A DNA stretch of 64,000 nt. It comes from Jiangella alkaliphila. Its GTDB lineage: Bacteria; Actinomycetota; Actinomycetes; Jiangellales; Jiangellaceae. Position 1 is the stretch's first letter, and each line of letters starts with the position of its first letter. The stretch is taken from assembly GCF_900105925.1 (NCBI RefSeq), contig NZ_LT629791.1:4124001-4188000 (forward strand), in the 5' to 3' direction. A program made the translations under genes and the position numbers. The notes below the pieces were generated by a model that worked only from the letters and a program-made list of their open reading frames with translations, searched no databases and had not been told where the DNA came from. Below, piece by piece: positions 57,189 to 64,000 of the stretch.

Positions 57189-57229
57189 CGTGTTCCTCTC
57201 CAGTCGGAAGGCTGTGCCTCGCACACTAA

Positions 57230-57244
57230 TGAGAATCGTTATGA
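57230..57244 (-). promoter_or_regulatory. Zur-like box 2
   Basis: TGAGAATCGTTATGA shares its first 13 bases with the box at 47531 and is placed at nearly the same distance (41 against 46 bases) from a gene for the same domain family. Common control by a Fur-family zinc regulator is likely. Confidence 0.72.
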
Positions 57245-57526
57245 TTAACAATAGGCGATTCGCCGGCCCCGAGTGGGAGGTGCGACGACGGCGCGTCTGA
57301 GAGGGTGGGCAGCATCCAGACGCCGGACCGACCCGTCACACTTCGGCCGGCGGATCGGTCATATTGGTGTCGGCGAGCACTGGTCGAGCCGCGAGACAAG
57401 AGCGGGAGACCGGGTTTCAGACGGCCCCGGGGTCCAGGGCCTGGGGGTACGCGTCAAGCAGACTGCGGCTGGTCCCACCCGTCGCCAGTACTCGCCGGGT
57501 CCGCCCTCCGCCGCCCCCGGCGCCGA

Positions 57527-57587
57527 GTTGATCATGGAGAAGGTCGGCTTCCGAGCGCCTCCAGAGCCGACCTTCTCCATGATCGAC
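57527..57587. repeat. 61-bp dispersed palindrome, copy 3
   Basis: Twenty-three-base arms (57527-57549 and 57565-57587, starting GTTGATCATGGAGAAGGTCG) pair with a single mismatch around the loop TCCGAGCGCCTCCAG. This is the most complete copy. The 57189-57698 gap otherwise shows only the Zur-like box. Confidence 0.92.
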
Positions 57588-57698
57588 ACGAGTCAGGTGC
57601 ACCCAACGGCGCACGGCCACTTAGTCCGCTTGAAGCGCGGCTGCGCGGCTAAGAGAATGGGCAGTGGGGGGACGCCCAACTGAGGCGCCCCGACCCGA

Positions 57699-60476
57699 CT
57701 AGACCGGTGCGCCCGCTCGCACGCCGGCCGGCAGGGCGGTCCGGAGCTGCCGCCGGGAGCTGATGTCGAGTTTCGCGAACACCTTGCGCAGGTGCCACTC
57801 GACCGTGTGCGGGCTGATGAACAGCTGCGCTCCGATCTCCGGGTTGGTCAGCCCGTCGCCGGCCAGGCGCGCGATCTGCGCCTCCTGCGTGGTCAGCGCG
57901 AGGCCCGAGCCGGTCGAGCGCCGATGCACGGTCTCGCCGGTGGCCTGGAGCTCGCGGCGGGCACGTTCGGCGAACGCCTCGGCGCCGATGCGGGCGAACG
58001 TCTCGTGGGCGGCGCGCAGTTGCTCGCGGGCGGACGCACGGCGGTTCTCGCGGCGCAGCCACTCGCCGTACAGCAGCCGGGCACGGGCCTGCTGGACGGC
58101 GGCCCGGCTGCGGCCGAGCCGCTCGATCGCCTCGCGGTAGAGGGCGTCGGCCCGTTCACCGTCGGCGAGCAGCGCCGCCGACCGGGCGCCGACGCCCAGT
58201 GCCCAATCGGTGCCGCTGGAACCGGCGCGTTCCAGGAGCAGCTCCAGCGCCGCTCCGGCCTCGGCGGGGGCGCCGGCACGGACGGCGGCCTCGACCAGCT
58301 CGGCCAGCGACCAGCCGTAGAACCCCAGGTCCTCGTAGTCGCAGGCGGTCCGGGCCGCCGCGAGGGCAGCCCCGTAGTGGCCCAGGCCGTTGTCGAGCAC
58401 CGCGGTCGCGTAGCCGGCCAGCCCGAGGGCGCGGCCCTCGCCCCTGGCCTCCGCCTCGTGGACGGCGGCGTCGATCGCGGCCCGCGCAGCGGTCTCGTCG
58501 CCGCGCCAGGCGGCCAGCAGGATCGGCGTGTAGCGCAGCGGCGGGTTGCCGGTGGCCGCCGCGATGGCCTCGGACTCCTCGATCAGCGTCGCCGCCGCCG
58601 CGAACTCGCCCGCATGCAGGTGGACGCCCGCGCGGTAGCTGAGCGCGACCGGCAGGACGGTGAGGGCGCCGGCGCCGCGGGCCAGCCGGACGGCGCGCGT
58701 GGCGAGGTCGTGCCAGGCGTCGTCGTCCCACAGGTCCGGCGCGATGGGTTCCGGCGCGACCGGGCAGGCCAGCCACAGCCAGCTCATGACGGCGTCGTCG
58801 GCGTCGTCGCCCCGGAACGCCTGGAGGGCGCGGGTGAGCGCCGGCACGCCGGCCGCGTAGCCGTCGGCGAGCCGCGTCGCGACGCCGTCGAGCAGCAGGT
58901 CGGTGGGCCGCGGCGGCCGCGGTCCGGACGGGACCGCCCGGGCGGCCGCGGCGGCGGCCGGGAGCCCGGTGCCCAGGCGGCCGGCGAAGAACGCGGCCCC
59001 GAGCGCCTCGAGGTAGGTCTCCCGGGCCGCGGCCCGATCCAGCGGCTCGAGCCGGCGGGCCGCGTCGAGCAGCTGCGCGACGGCGTCGCCGCCACGCCGC
59101 CGGACGGACGTGATCTGCGCGCGCAGCCGTGCCACCTGCGCCCGGTGCAGCTCGTCGAGCGGACCCAGCTGCGCCGTGGCGAGCAGCGCGTGCGCGGTGT
59201 CGGGCGCACCGGCACGGAGCTTGGCCCGCGCCGCCGCGATCGCCCGGACGCCGCGCCGGACGGGGTCAGGCGTCAGCTCCGCGGCCCGCTCGAGGAAGGC
59301 CGCCGCGGCCGCCACGCCGCCGCGGCTCTGTGCCCGTCCGGCGGACCGTTCCAGCTCGGCCGCCACCGCCTCGTCCGGCCCGGCCGCGGCCTGCGCGCGA
59401 TGCCAGGCGCGCCGGTCCGGGTCGGCGTCGGGGTCGGTCGCCTCGGCCAGCGCGCGGTGGACCTCGCGGCGGTCGCCGCTGCCGGCCGCCCGGTAGGCCG
59501 CCGAGCGCACCAGCGGATGCCTGAACCGGACCCGGGCGCCGAGCTCGATCAGGCCGGCCGTCTCGGCGGCCCCGGCGGCGTCGGCGCCCAGCTCCAGCAG
59601 CGTCGTCGCGCGCAGCAGCAGCGAGACGTCGCCGACCGGCTCGGCAGCGGCGACGAGGAGGAATCGCTGCGTCGTCGGCGGCAGCGACCGCACCCGGCGC
59701 AGGAAGCTGTGCTCGATGCGCCCCGGCAGCGGGCCCGCGTCCGGGCGCCAGAACCCGCCGGCCAGCTCCGCCGCCGTCACGCCGCGCGGCAGCTCCAGCA
59801 GCGCGAGCGGGTTCCCGCGCGTCTCGGCGACGATCCGGTCGCGAACGTGCTCGTCCAGCCGTCCGGGAACGGCGGAGTCCAGCAGCGCCCGGGCGTCGGC
59901 GTCGCTGAGGCCGCCGACCGTCAGCTCCGCCAGACCGGCCAGCTCCAGGTGCGCGTCGAGATCGCGGACCGCGAACACCATCGCGACCGGCTCGGCGGCC
60001 AACCGGCGCGCGACGAACGCCAGGACCTGCAGCGACACCTGGTCCAGCCACTGGGCGTCGTCGACGACGCAGACGAGCGGCCGGTCGGCGGCGACGTCGG
60101 CTAGCAAGCTGAGCACCGCCAGCCCCACGAGGAACCGCTCCGGCGGCCGGCCCGCGCTCAGGCCGAACGCCGTGACCAGCGCGTCGTGCTGCGGCGCCGG
60201 CAGCCGGTCGAGCCGGTCCAGGAACGGCAGGCACAGCTGGTGCAGCCCGGCGAAGGCCAGCTCCATCTCGGACTCGCTGCCCGCGGCCCGCGCGACGCGG
60301 CAGCCGGCGGCCCGCCCGAGCAGGTGGTCGAGGAGCGCGGACTTGCCGATGCCGGCCTCACCGCGCAGGACCAGGACGGCGCTCTGACCGGCTCGGGCCT
60401 TGAGGAGCAGCCCGTCCAGGACGTCGCACTCGCCGTGCCGGCCGCGTAGCCCGAGCGCCGGATCCATCATCGGCAT
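57699..60476 (-). CDS. LuxR-family regulator with AAA ATPase domain (LAL type)
   Basis: The 925-residue protein has an N-terminal STAND-type ATPase with Walker A GEAGIGKS (39-46) and Walker B PLVCVVDDAQW (133-143), a long helical TPR-like middle rich in Ala/Arg, and a C-terminal LuxR helix-turn-helix (LTTQEAQIARLAGDGLTNPEIGAQLFISPHTVEWHLRKVFAKLDIS). LAL regulators are large activators that often control secondary metabolism or catabolism. It is not coupled to a neighbour (gap of 88 bases), and its target is not evident. Confidence 0.9.
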   Translation of the reverse strand: MPMMDPALGLRGRHGECDVLDGLLLKARAGQSAVLVLRGEAGIGKSALLDHLLGRAAGCRVARAAGSESEMELAFAGLHQLCLPFLDRLDRLPAPQHDALVTAFGLSAGRPPERFLVGLAVLSLLADVAADRPLVCVVDDAQWLDQVSLQVLAFVARRLAAEPVAMVFAVRDLDAHLELAGLAELTVGGLSDADARALLDSAVPGRLDEHVRDRIVAETRGNPLALLELPRGVTAAELAGGFWRPDAGPLPGRIEHSFLRRVRSLPPTTQRFLLVAAAEPVGDVSLLLRATTLLELGADAAGAAETAGLIELGARVRFRHPLVRSAAYRAAGSGDRREVHRALAEATDPDADPDRRAWHRAQAAAGPDEAVAAELERSAGRAQSRGGVAAAAAFLERAAELTPDPVRRGVRAIAAARAKLRAGAPDTAHALLATAQLGPLDELHRAQVARLRAQITSVRRRGGDAVAQLLDAARRLEPLDRAAARETYLEALGAAFFAGRLGTGLPAAAAAARAVPSGPRPPRPTDLLLDGVATRLADGYAAGVPALTRALQAFRGDDADDAVMSWLWLACPVAPEPIAPDLWDDDAWHDLATRAVRLARGAGALTVLPVALSYRAGVHLHAGEFAAAATLIEESEAIAAATGNPPLRYTPILLAAWRGDETAARAAIDAAVHEAEARGEGRALGLAGYATAVLDNGLGHYGAALAAARTACDYEDLGFYGWSLAELVEAAVRAGAPAEAGAALELLLERAGSSGTDWALGVGARSAALLADGERADALYREAIERLGRSRAAVQQARARLLYGEWLRRENRRASAREQLRAAHETFARIGAEAFAERARRELQATGETVHRRSTGSGLALTTQEAQIARLAGDGLTNPEIGAQLFISPHTVEWHLRKVFAKLDISSRRQLRTALPAGVRAGAPV

Positions 60477-60564
60477 CGCCCCTGGCGAGCCTACTGAGGC
60501 CCCGTGGCCGTGGCAACGGCGTGACCCCGGACGGGCGGGGCCACGCCGCTGGAACCGGGCCCCG

Positions 60565-61287
60565 CTACGTCGTCACGGCGTCGACGGCCTCCAGGATCGA
60601 GGCCGTCACGGCGTCGGGCTCGGAGACGCTGAGCGCGTGCGACGCGCCCTGCATCTCCCGGGTCGCCTTGGCGCCCGCCCGCTCGGCCAGGTAGCGGTGC
60701 AGCGCGACCGGGATGTTGAGGTCCTGGTCGCTGAAGACGAACCACGACGGGATCGTCCGCCAGGCCGGCGTGCCGGTGGCCAGCTCTGCGGTGAGCGCGG
60801 CCTCGGTGGCGGGGCGCTGGGTCGCGCACATCACCGCGGCCTGGGCGGCCGGGACGTCGGCGCAGAACTGGTGGTGGAAGGCGTCCGGCCGGATGGCGAG
60901 ATCGTTGCCGCCGGTCGAGACCGGGTACGCGTTCAACGCCTCGCCGAGCGTGCTGCCGGGGAACTTCGTCGACAGCCCGAACGCGGACTCGCCCTGGTCG
61001 GGCGCGAACGCGCAGACGTAGACGAGGGCGGCCACGGAGGTGCTGCCGGCGGCGGCCTCGGTGATCACCATGCCGCCGTAGGAGTGGGCGACCAGCACCA
61101 CGGGGCCGTCGATGGACGCGAGGACGTCGCGCACGTAGGCCGCGTCGCCGGACAGGCTGCGCAGCGGGTTGGCGACGGCGACGGCGTCGAGCGACCGCTC
61201 CCGCAGGCGCTCGACGACGCCGGACCAGCTCGCGGACTCGGCGAAGGCGCCGTGGACGAGGACGATGGTGGGCTGCTGCTCGGACAT
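60565..61287 (-). CDS. Alpha/beta hydrolase
   Basis: The 240-residue protein has the oxyanion motif VLVHGAFAESASW, the nucleophile elbow AHSYGG (about 67-72), a catalytic acid in VFSDQDLNIP and the His in QGASHALSVSEP. It belongs to the esterase group related to plant methyl esterases and the hydrolase at 9701. It follows the second hydrolase gene by 32 bases and so may share the ECF41-type promoter at 62311. Confidence 0.87.
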   Translation of the reverse strand: MSEQQPTIVLVHGAFAESASWSGVVERLRERSLDAVAVANPLRSLSGDAAYVRDVLASIDGPVVLVAHSYGGMVITEAAAGSTSVAALVYVCAFAPDQGESAFGLSTKFPGSTLGEALNAYPVSTGGNDLAIRPDAFHHQFCADVPAAQAAVMCATQRPATEAALTAELATGTPAWRTIPSWFVFSDQDLNIPVALHRYLAERAGAKATREMQGASHALSVSEPDAVTASILEAVDAVTT

Positions 61288-61319
61288 GGGTCCTTCTCTT
61301 CTCGTGAGGTCCCGGCGCG

Positions 61320-62270
61320 CTAGTCGCGGCCGAGCGCCTTGCGCAGGACGTGGATCGCCTGCTCGACCGCGGCGGTGGAGGCGGCCGTCCCGCGGACGGG
61401 GTTGAGCATCATGAAGTCGTGCAGCGTGCCGTTGTAGCGGGCGCTGGTGATGCGGACGCCGGCCGCGGTCAGCTTGCGGCCGTACGCCTCGCCCTCGTCG
61501 CGCAGGACGTCGTTCTCGTCGACGACCAGGAAGGTCTCGGGCAGCCCGGCCAGCTCCTCGAGCGTCGCCCGCAGCGGCGACGCGGTGATCTCGTCGCGCT
61601 TGTCCTTCTCCGGCAGGTAGGCGTCCCAGAACCACTCCATGGCCTTGGCCGTCAGGTGCGGGCCGCCGGCGAACTCGCGGTAGCTGGCCGTGTCCTGCCC
61701 GGCGTCGGTGACCGGGTAGTACAGCGACTGGTGGACGAACGTCACGTCGCCGCGCCGCTTGGCGAGGATCGTCAGCGCCGCGGTCATGTTGCCGCCGACG
61801 GAGTCGCCGGCGACGGCGAGCCGCGAGGCGTCGAGGCCCTCGCCGGCGCCGTGCGCGGTGATCCAGCGCGCGGTGGCGTAGGCCTGCTCGATCGCGACCG
61901 GGTAGCGGACCTCGGGGGAGCGGTCGTACTCGACGAACACGAGCGCGGCCTGTGCGCCCACGGCCAGTTCGCGGACCAGGCGGTCGTGGGTGCCCGCGTT
62001 GCCGAGGATCCAGCCGCCGCCGTGGACGTACAGCACCGCGGGCAGCGGCCCGCCTGCGCCGGCAGGCCGGACGAGGCGCACGCGGACGTCACCGACGTCG
62101 GCGGGGACGGTGATCCACTTCTCGTCGACGTCGGGCAGCTCGACGGGCGCGGCCTGGACGTCGTCGAGCACCTTGCGGGCGCCCTCGGGTCCGCGCTCGT
62201 ACAGCGGGGGCGGGGTGGCGGCGGCGTCGGCGAATGCCTGAGCGGCCGGTTCGAGGACGGGGTTGCTCAT
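61320..62270 (-). CDS. Alpha/beta hydrolase, hormone-sensitive-lipase type
   Basis: The 316-residue enzyme shows the HSL-family motifs HGGGW (83-87), the nucleophile elbow GDSVGG (155-160), the acid in DENDVLRDEG (about 251) and His in GTLHDF (about 284). Such carboxylesterases act on short acyl esters. It is the gene nearest to the ECF41-type site at 62311-62337, whose -10 element lies 41 bases before the ATG. Confidence 0.9.
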   Translation of the reverse strand: MSNPVLEPAAQAFADAAATPPPLYERGPEGARKVLDDVQAAPVELPDVDEKWITVPADVGDVRVRLVRPAGAGGPLPAVLYVHGGGWILGNAGTHDRLVRELAVGAQAALVFVEYDRSPEVRYPVAIEQAYATARWITAHGAGEGLDASRLAVAGDSVGGNMTAALTILAKRRGDVTFVHQSLYYPVTDAGQDTASYREFAGGPHLTAKAMEWFWDAYLPEKDKRDEITASPLRATLEELAGLPETFLVVDENDVLRDEGEAYGRKLTAAGVRITSARYNGTLHDFMMLNPVRGTAASTAAVEQAIHVLRKALGRD

Positions 62271-62299
62271 GGCTCTGTGCCCTTCTGCGAGAGATCGGT

Positions 62300-63001
62300 T
62301 CACCGCGTACGACCGGGCAGCGGTGCGGGGCGTGACACCCGCGGGGCGTCGCGCCGTCCGCTTTCGACGGCGGCCTCCGAGACGAGGACGCCCTCCAGCA
62401 CGGTGAGGTCGCCGGCCCGGGCGGCCGCGAGGAACGCCTCGACGAGGCGCCGCCGGCCGGCCGGGTCGACCGGCGCCGTCCGCCCGGACGAGAGCCGCTG
62501 CCGCGCGCGCCGTACCAGCTGCCGGGCGTGGGCGACGCGGAGCTGCAGCACGTCGGAGATCCGGCGGTACGGGTAGGCGAACCCCTCGCGCAGCACGTAC
62601 GCCGCCCGCTCGGCCGGCGTCAGACGTTCCATCAGCAGCTGGACCGCCAGCTCCACCGCCTCGCGCCGCTCCGCCTGGACGTCGGGGCCGTTCCGGTCGT
62701 CGGGCGACTCCGGCGGCTCCGGCAACTCCGGGCCGACGTCCAGCTCGTGCCGCCTCCGGGCGGACTGGCGGACGTTGATGGCCAGCCGGACCACCGTGGT
62801 GGAGAGGAACGCCCCGTGGTCGAGGACGACCGTCCGGTCGGTGCGCTGCCACCGGATCCAGGCTTCCTGCACGACGTCCTCCGCCTCGGGGGCGCTGCCG
62901 AGGACCCGGTACGCGATCGTGAACAACCGCGGCCGCTGCCCCATGAAGATCGACGTCGCCCGGTCCAGGTCCCGACCGGCCTCCAGCAGCTGCGTGTCCA
63001 C
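62300..63001 (-). CDS. ECF41-like sigma factor with truncated C-terminus
   Basis: The 233-residue protein has sigma region 2 (LFTIAYRVLGSAPEAEDVVQEAWIRW) and region 4 (LTPAERAAYVLREGFAYPYRRISDVLQLRVAHARQLVRRARQRL) of the ECF41/SigJ group. These usually continue into a SnoaL-like domain of roughly 100 residues that controls activity. Here only its first helix remains (LVEAFLAAARAGDLTVLEGVLVS), then an unrelated Arg/Pro-rich tail. The last 12 codons also carry a TGTCACG-N16-GGTC promoter for the next gene. GTG 63001 has a GGGAGG ribosome binding site. Confidence 0.87.
   Translation of the reverse strand: MDTQLLEAGRDLDRATSIFMGQRPRLFTIAYRVLGSAPEAEDVVQEAWIRWQRTDRTVVLDHGAFLSTTVVRLAINVRQSARRRHELDVGPELPEPPESPDDRNGPDVQAERREAVELAVQLLMERLTPAERAAYVLREGFAYPYRRISDVLQLRVAHARQLVRRARQRLSSGRTAPVDPAGRRRLVEAFLAAARAGDLTVLEGVLVSEAAVESGRRDAPRVSRPAPLPGRTR
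62311..62337 (-). promoter_or_regulatory. ECF41-type promoter, hydrolase gene
   Basis: Reading on the minus strand: TGTCACG (62337-62331), 16 bases, GGTC (62314-62311), lying inside the last codons of the sigma gene and 41 bases before the hydrolase ATG. Known ECF41 promoters have TGTCAC at -35 and CGTC-like -10. Confidence 0.78.
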
Positions 63002-63131
63002 TGCGCCTCCCCGTGAGTGCCCCCGGCGCGCGTCGCGATGACGCCACCAGAACCAACCTCCCGGTCCGGACCGCGTGGCCGCGCCCTGGAAAGGCCGTGG
63101 GCCGGTCCGTGGTGGGTGCGTGGGCACGGGG

Positions 63132-63158
63132 TGTCACGGATCGCCGTCCCGCTCGGTC
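63132..63158 (+). promoter_or_regulatory. ECF41-type promoter, VOC gene
   Basis: TGTCACG (63132-63138), 16 bases, GGTC (63155-63158), 38 bases before the VOC protein ATG. Identical boxes and spacing to the sites at 62311 and 63854. Confidence 0.8.
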
Positions 63159-63195
63159 GAAGGGGTGAGAACACCGGCGACCGGATGAGGTGACC

Positions 63196-63615
63196 ATGAG
63201 CGACGCAGACGTGCGGCTGCAGGCGGCGGTCCTGCACGTGGGCAGCGTGGACCGCGCGACCGCGTTCTACACGCGGCTGCTGGGCCTGGAGGTGGCGCGC
63301 CGTTCGCCGGACGCCGCACTCCTCGCCACCCCGGCCGGCACCTCGACCATCGCGATGCGCGAGCGCCACGTCCAGCACGTCACGGACCGCATCGTGCAGG
63401 CGCTGGTCTGGCGCCTGGCGACCATCGACCTGCTCGACGATCTCGAGCGGCGGGCGGAGGACCTGTCGGCGCAGACCACCAGGCACCTGCTCGCCGAGGA
63501 CGCCATCACGGTGCTGAACGTGTGGGATCCCGAGGGGCAGCGCCTGGTCTTCCTGCACCACGACGGCGAGAACGACGTGCCGGAGCGCATCCCGGCCGAG
63601 GTGTTCTGGTACTGA
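63196..63615 (+). CDS. VOC/glyoxalase-superfamily protein
   Basis: This 139-residue protein has the VOC beta-alpha-beta-beta-beta pattern: AAVLHVGSVDRATAFYTRLLGLEVARRSPDAALLATPAG, repeated in a second half ending VWDPEGQRLVFLHHDGE. A candidate metal His is at residue 14 (LHVGS), with a second in LHHDG, but no full ligand set is evident. Function may be metal-dependent isomerase, dioxygenase or binding. Expression from the ECF41-type promoter at 63132 is likely. Confidence 0.85.
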   Translation: MSDADVRLQAAVLHVGSVDRATAFYTRLLGLEVARRSPDAALLATPAGTSTIAMRERHVQHVTDRIVQALVWRLATIDLLDDLERRAEDLSAQTTRHLLAEDAITVLNVWDPEGQRLVFLHHDGENDVPERIPAEVFWY

Positions 63616-63822
63616 TCAGGCGCCCGCCTGCTCGTCGTCGGCGTTCTCCGCCGCTGCGAGGACGCCGCGCAGCATCGTCTCGTACTCCTCGGCCTCGACC
63701 GGGTCGAACCGCCACTGCGCCATCGGCTCCTCCATGGCCTCCTCCGGGTGGCTCGACTCGACCTGCCTCAGCTCCTCACGGACCTCGCGTTCCAGCTCCG
63801 GCCTGTCCACGGACTCCGTCAT
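63616..63822 (-). CDS. Small acidic protein of unknown function
   Basis: The 68-residue protein is strongly acidic and helical (ELEREVREELRQVESSHPEEA, then RFDPVEAEEYETMLRGVLAAAE). ATG 63822 has GGAG five bases upstream, and the frame's longer version is not needed. It ends without any gap against the convergent VOC gene. The ECF41-type promoter at 63854 is placed 32 bases before the start, which supports it as a real gene. No family recognised. Confidence 0.7.
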   Translation of the reverse strand: MTESVDRPELEREVREELRQVESSHPEEAMEEPMAQWRFDPVEAEEYETMLRGVLAAAENADDEQAGA

Positions 63823-63853
63823 CACCGCTCCGTTCGATCTGGATGTCAGGTAC

Positions 63854-63880
63854 GACCGGACACCGGCGCCGTCCGTGACA
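63854..63880 (-). promoter_or_regulatory. ECF41-type promoter, small acidic protein gene
   Basis: Minus strand: TGTCACG (63880-63874), 16 bases, GGTC (63857-63854), 32 bases before ATG 63822. This is the third exact match of the pattern within 1.6 kb. The sequence from 63881 to 64000 shows no gene I can support. Confidence 0.8.
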
Positions 63881-64000
63881 GCGATCGCATGCAACGGTGG
63901 CTCGGCGCCGTAGCGGTGCCACACTCCCGCGCCGGAACAGTGGGCGATCGCTCCATGGCCGGCGCCCGGCGGCGTCCGGGAGCCTGGCGTACATGGAGAC

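Noticed and set aside
63776-63994. Minus-strand 72-codon frame at the right edge
   Set aside because: It overlaps the ECF41-type promoter and the start of the small acidic gene, is Arg-rich without a motif and has no ribosome site.

Overview
The window is very GC-rich with strong G/C bias at third codon positions, short intergenic gaps, many four-base ATGA/GTGA gene overlaps and numerous GTG starts. Together with the families present (SigE-type and ECF41-type sigma factors, a GntR-TetR hybrid, HtaA, anchored-repeat ABC transporter genes, DUF3817, DyP plus encapsulin, carbohydrate importers without their own ATPase) this points to a soil- or plant-associated actinomycete. Jiangellales and relatives would fit, but the genus is not proven. 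No tRNA, rRNA, CRISPR array, prophage or complete insertion sequence was seen.

Layout. 1-3.1 kb: end of a beta-helix lipoprotein gene, a small membrane protein, and a type II NADH dehydrogenase. 3.2-3.6 kb: an unusual run of four different hairpins. 3.6-9.6 kb (minus strand): multicopper oxidase, toxin-antitoxin pair, encapsulin, its DyP peroxidase cargo, a membrane propeller protein and a SigE-family sigma factor, the last four apparently one operon. 9.7-16 kb: hydrolase/acetyltransferase pair divergent from a GntR-TetR hybrid regulator, a secreted PQQ-type sugar dehydrogenase, an AraC regulator, an NmrA-like protein and a DUF3817 protein. 16.2-23.5 kb: a three-armed catabolic locus with a FadR-type regulator, small-molecule kinase and enolase paralogue; an SDR and an IlvD/Edd dehydratase; and an IclR regulator with a zinc dehydrogenase. 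The enolase paralogue lacks two active-site residues of true enolase. 23.5-26 kb: a probable secreted ADP-ribosyltransferase toxin with a small helical partner and a small downstream gene.

26-35 kb: PhyH oxygenase, AraC regulator, GH78 alpha-L-rhamnosidase, two gene remnants, a GH114-like lipoprotein operon, a DHFR-like reductase, an NmrA-like protein and a decayed DHFR-like gene. 35.2-44.2 kb: a sulfated-carbohydrate locus: a ROK regulator and a sulfatase fused in frame to a siderophore-type binding protein, divergent from a sugar ABC importer, a DUF624 protein and a second sulfatase.

44.2-57.2 kb: a metal/heme surface locus. An IdeR/DtxR-like box lies before a neocarzinostatin-like secreted protein and an HtaA surface protein. 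Zur-like boxes precede an anchored-repeat surface protein followed by its ABC transporter and, on the other side, a WxL-domain protein with its DUF916 partner. About six copies of the same His-rich domain are spread over four proteins. 57.7-63.9 kb: a LuxR-family ATPase regulator and an ECF41-like sigma locus in which three sites with the exact pattern TGTCACG-N16-GGTC sit 30-45 bases before a hydrolase gene, a VOC-protein gene and a small acidic-protein gene.

A 61-bp palindromic element occurs three times in intergenic DNA (16.05, 30.57 and 57.53 kb), with a related hairpin at 3.2 kb. The strongest candidates for undescribed biology are the enolase-paralogue pathway, the multi-protein surface relay with a seemingly permuted domain inside the binding protein, the local ECF41 regulon with a truncated sigma factor, and the sulfatase-binding protein fusion.
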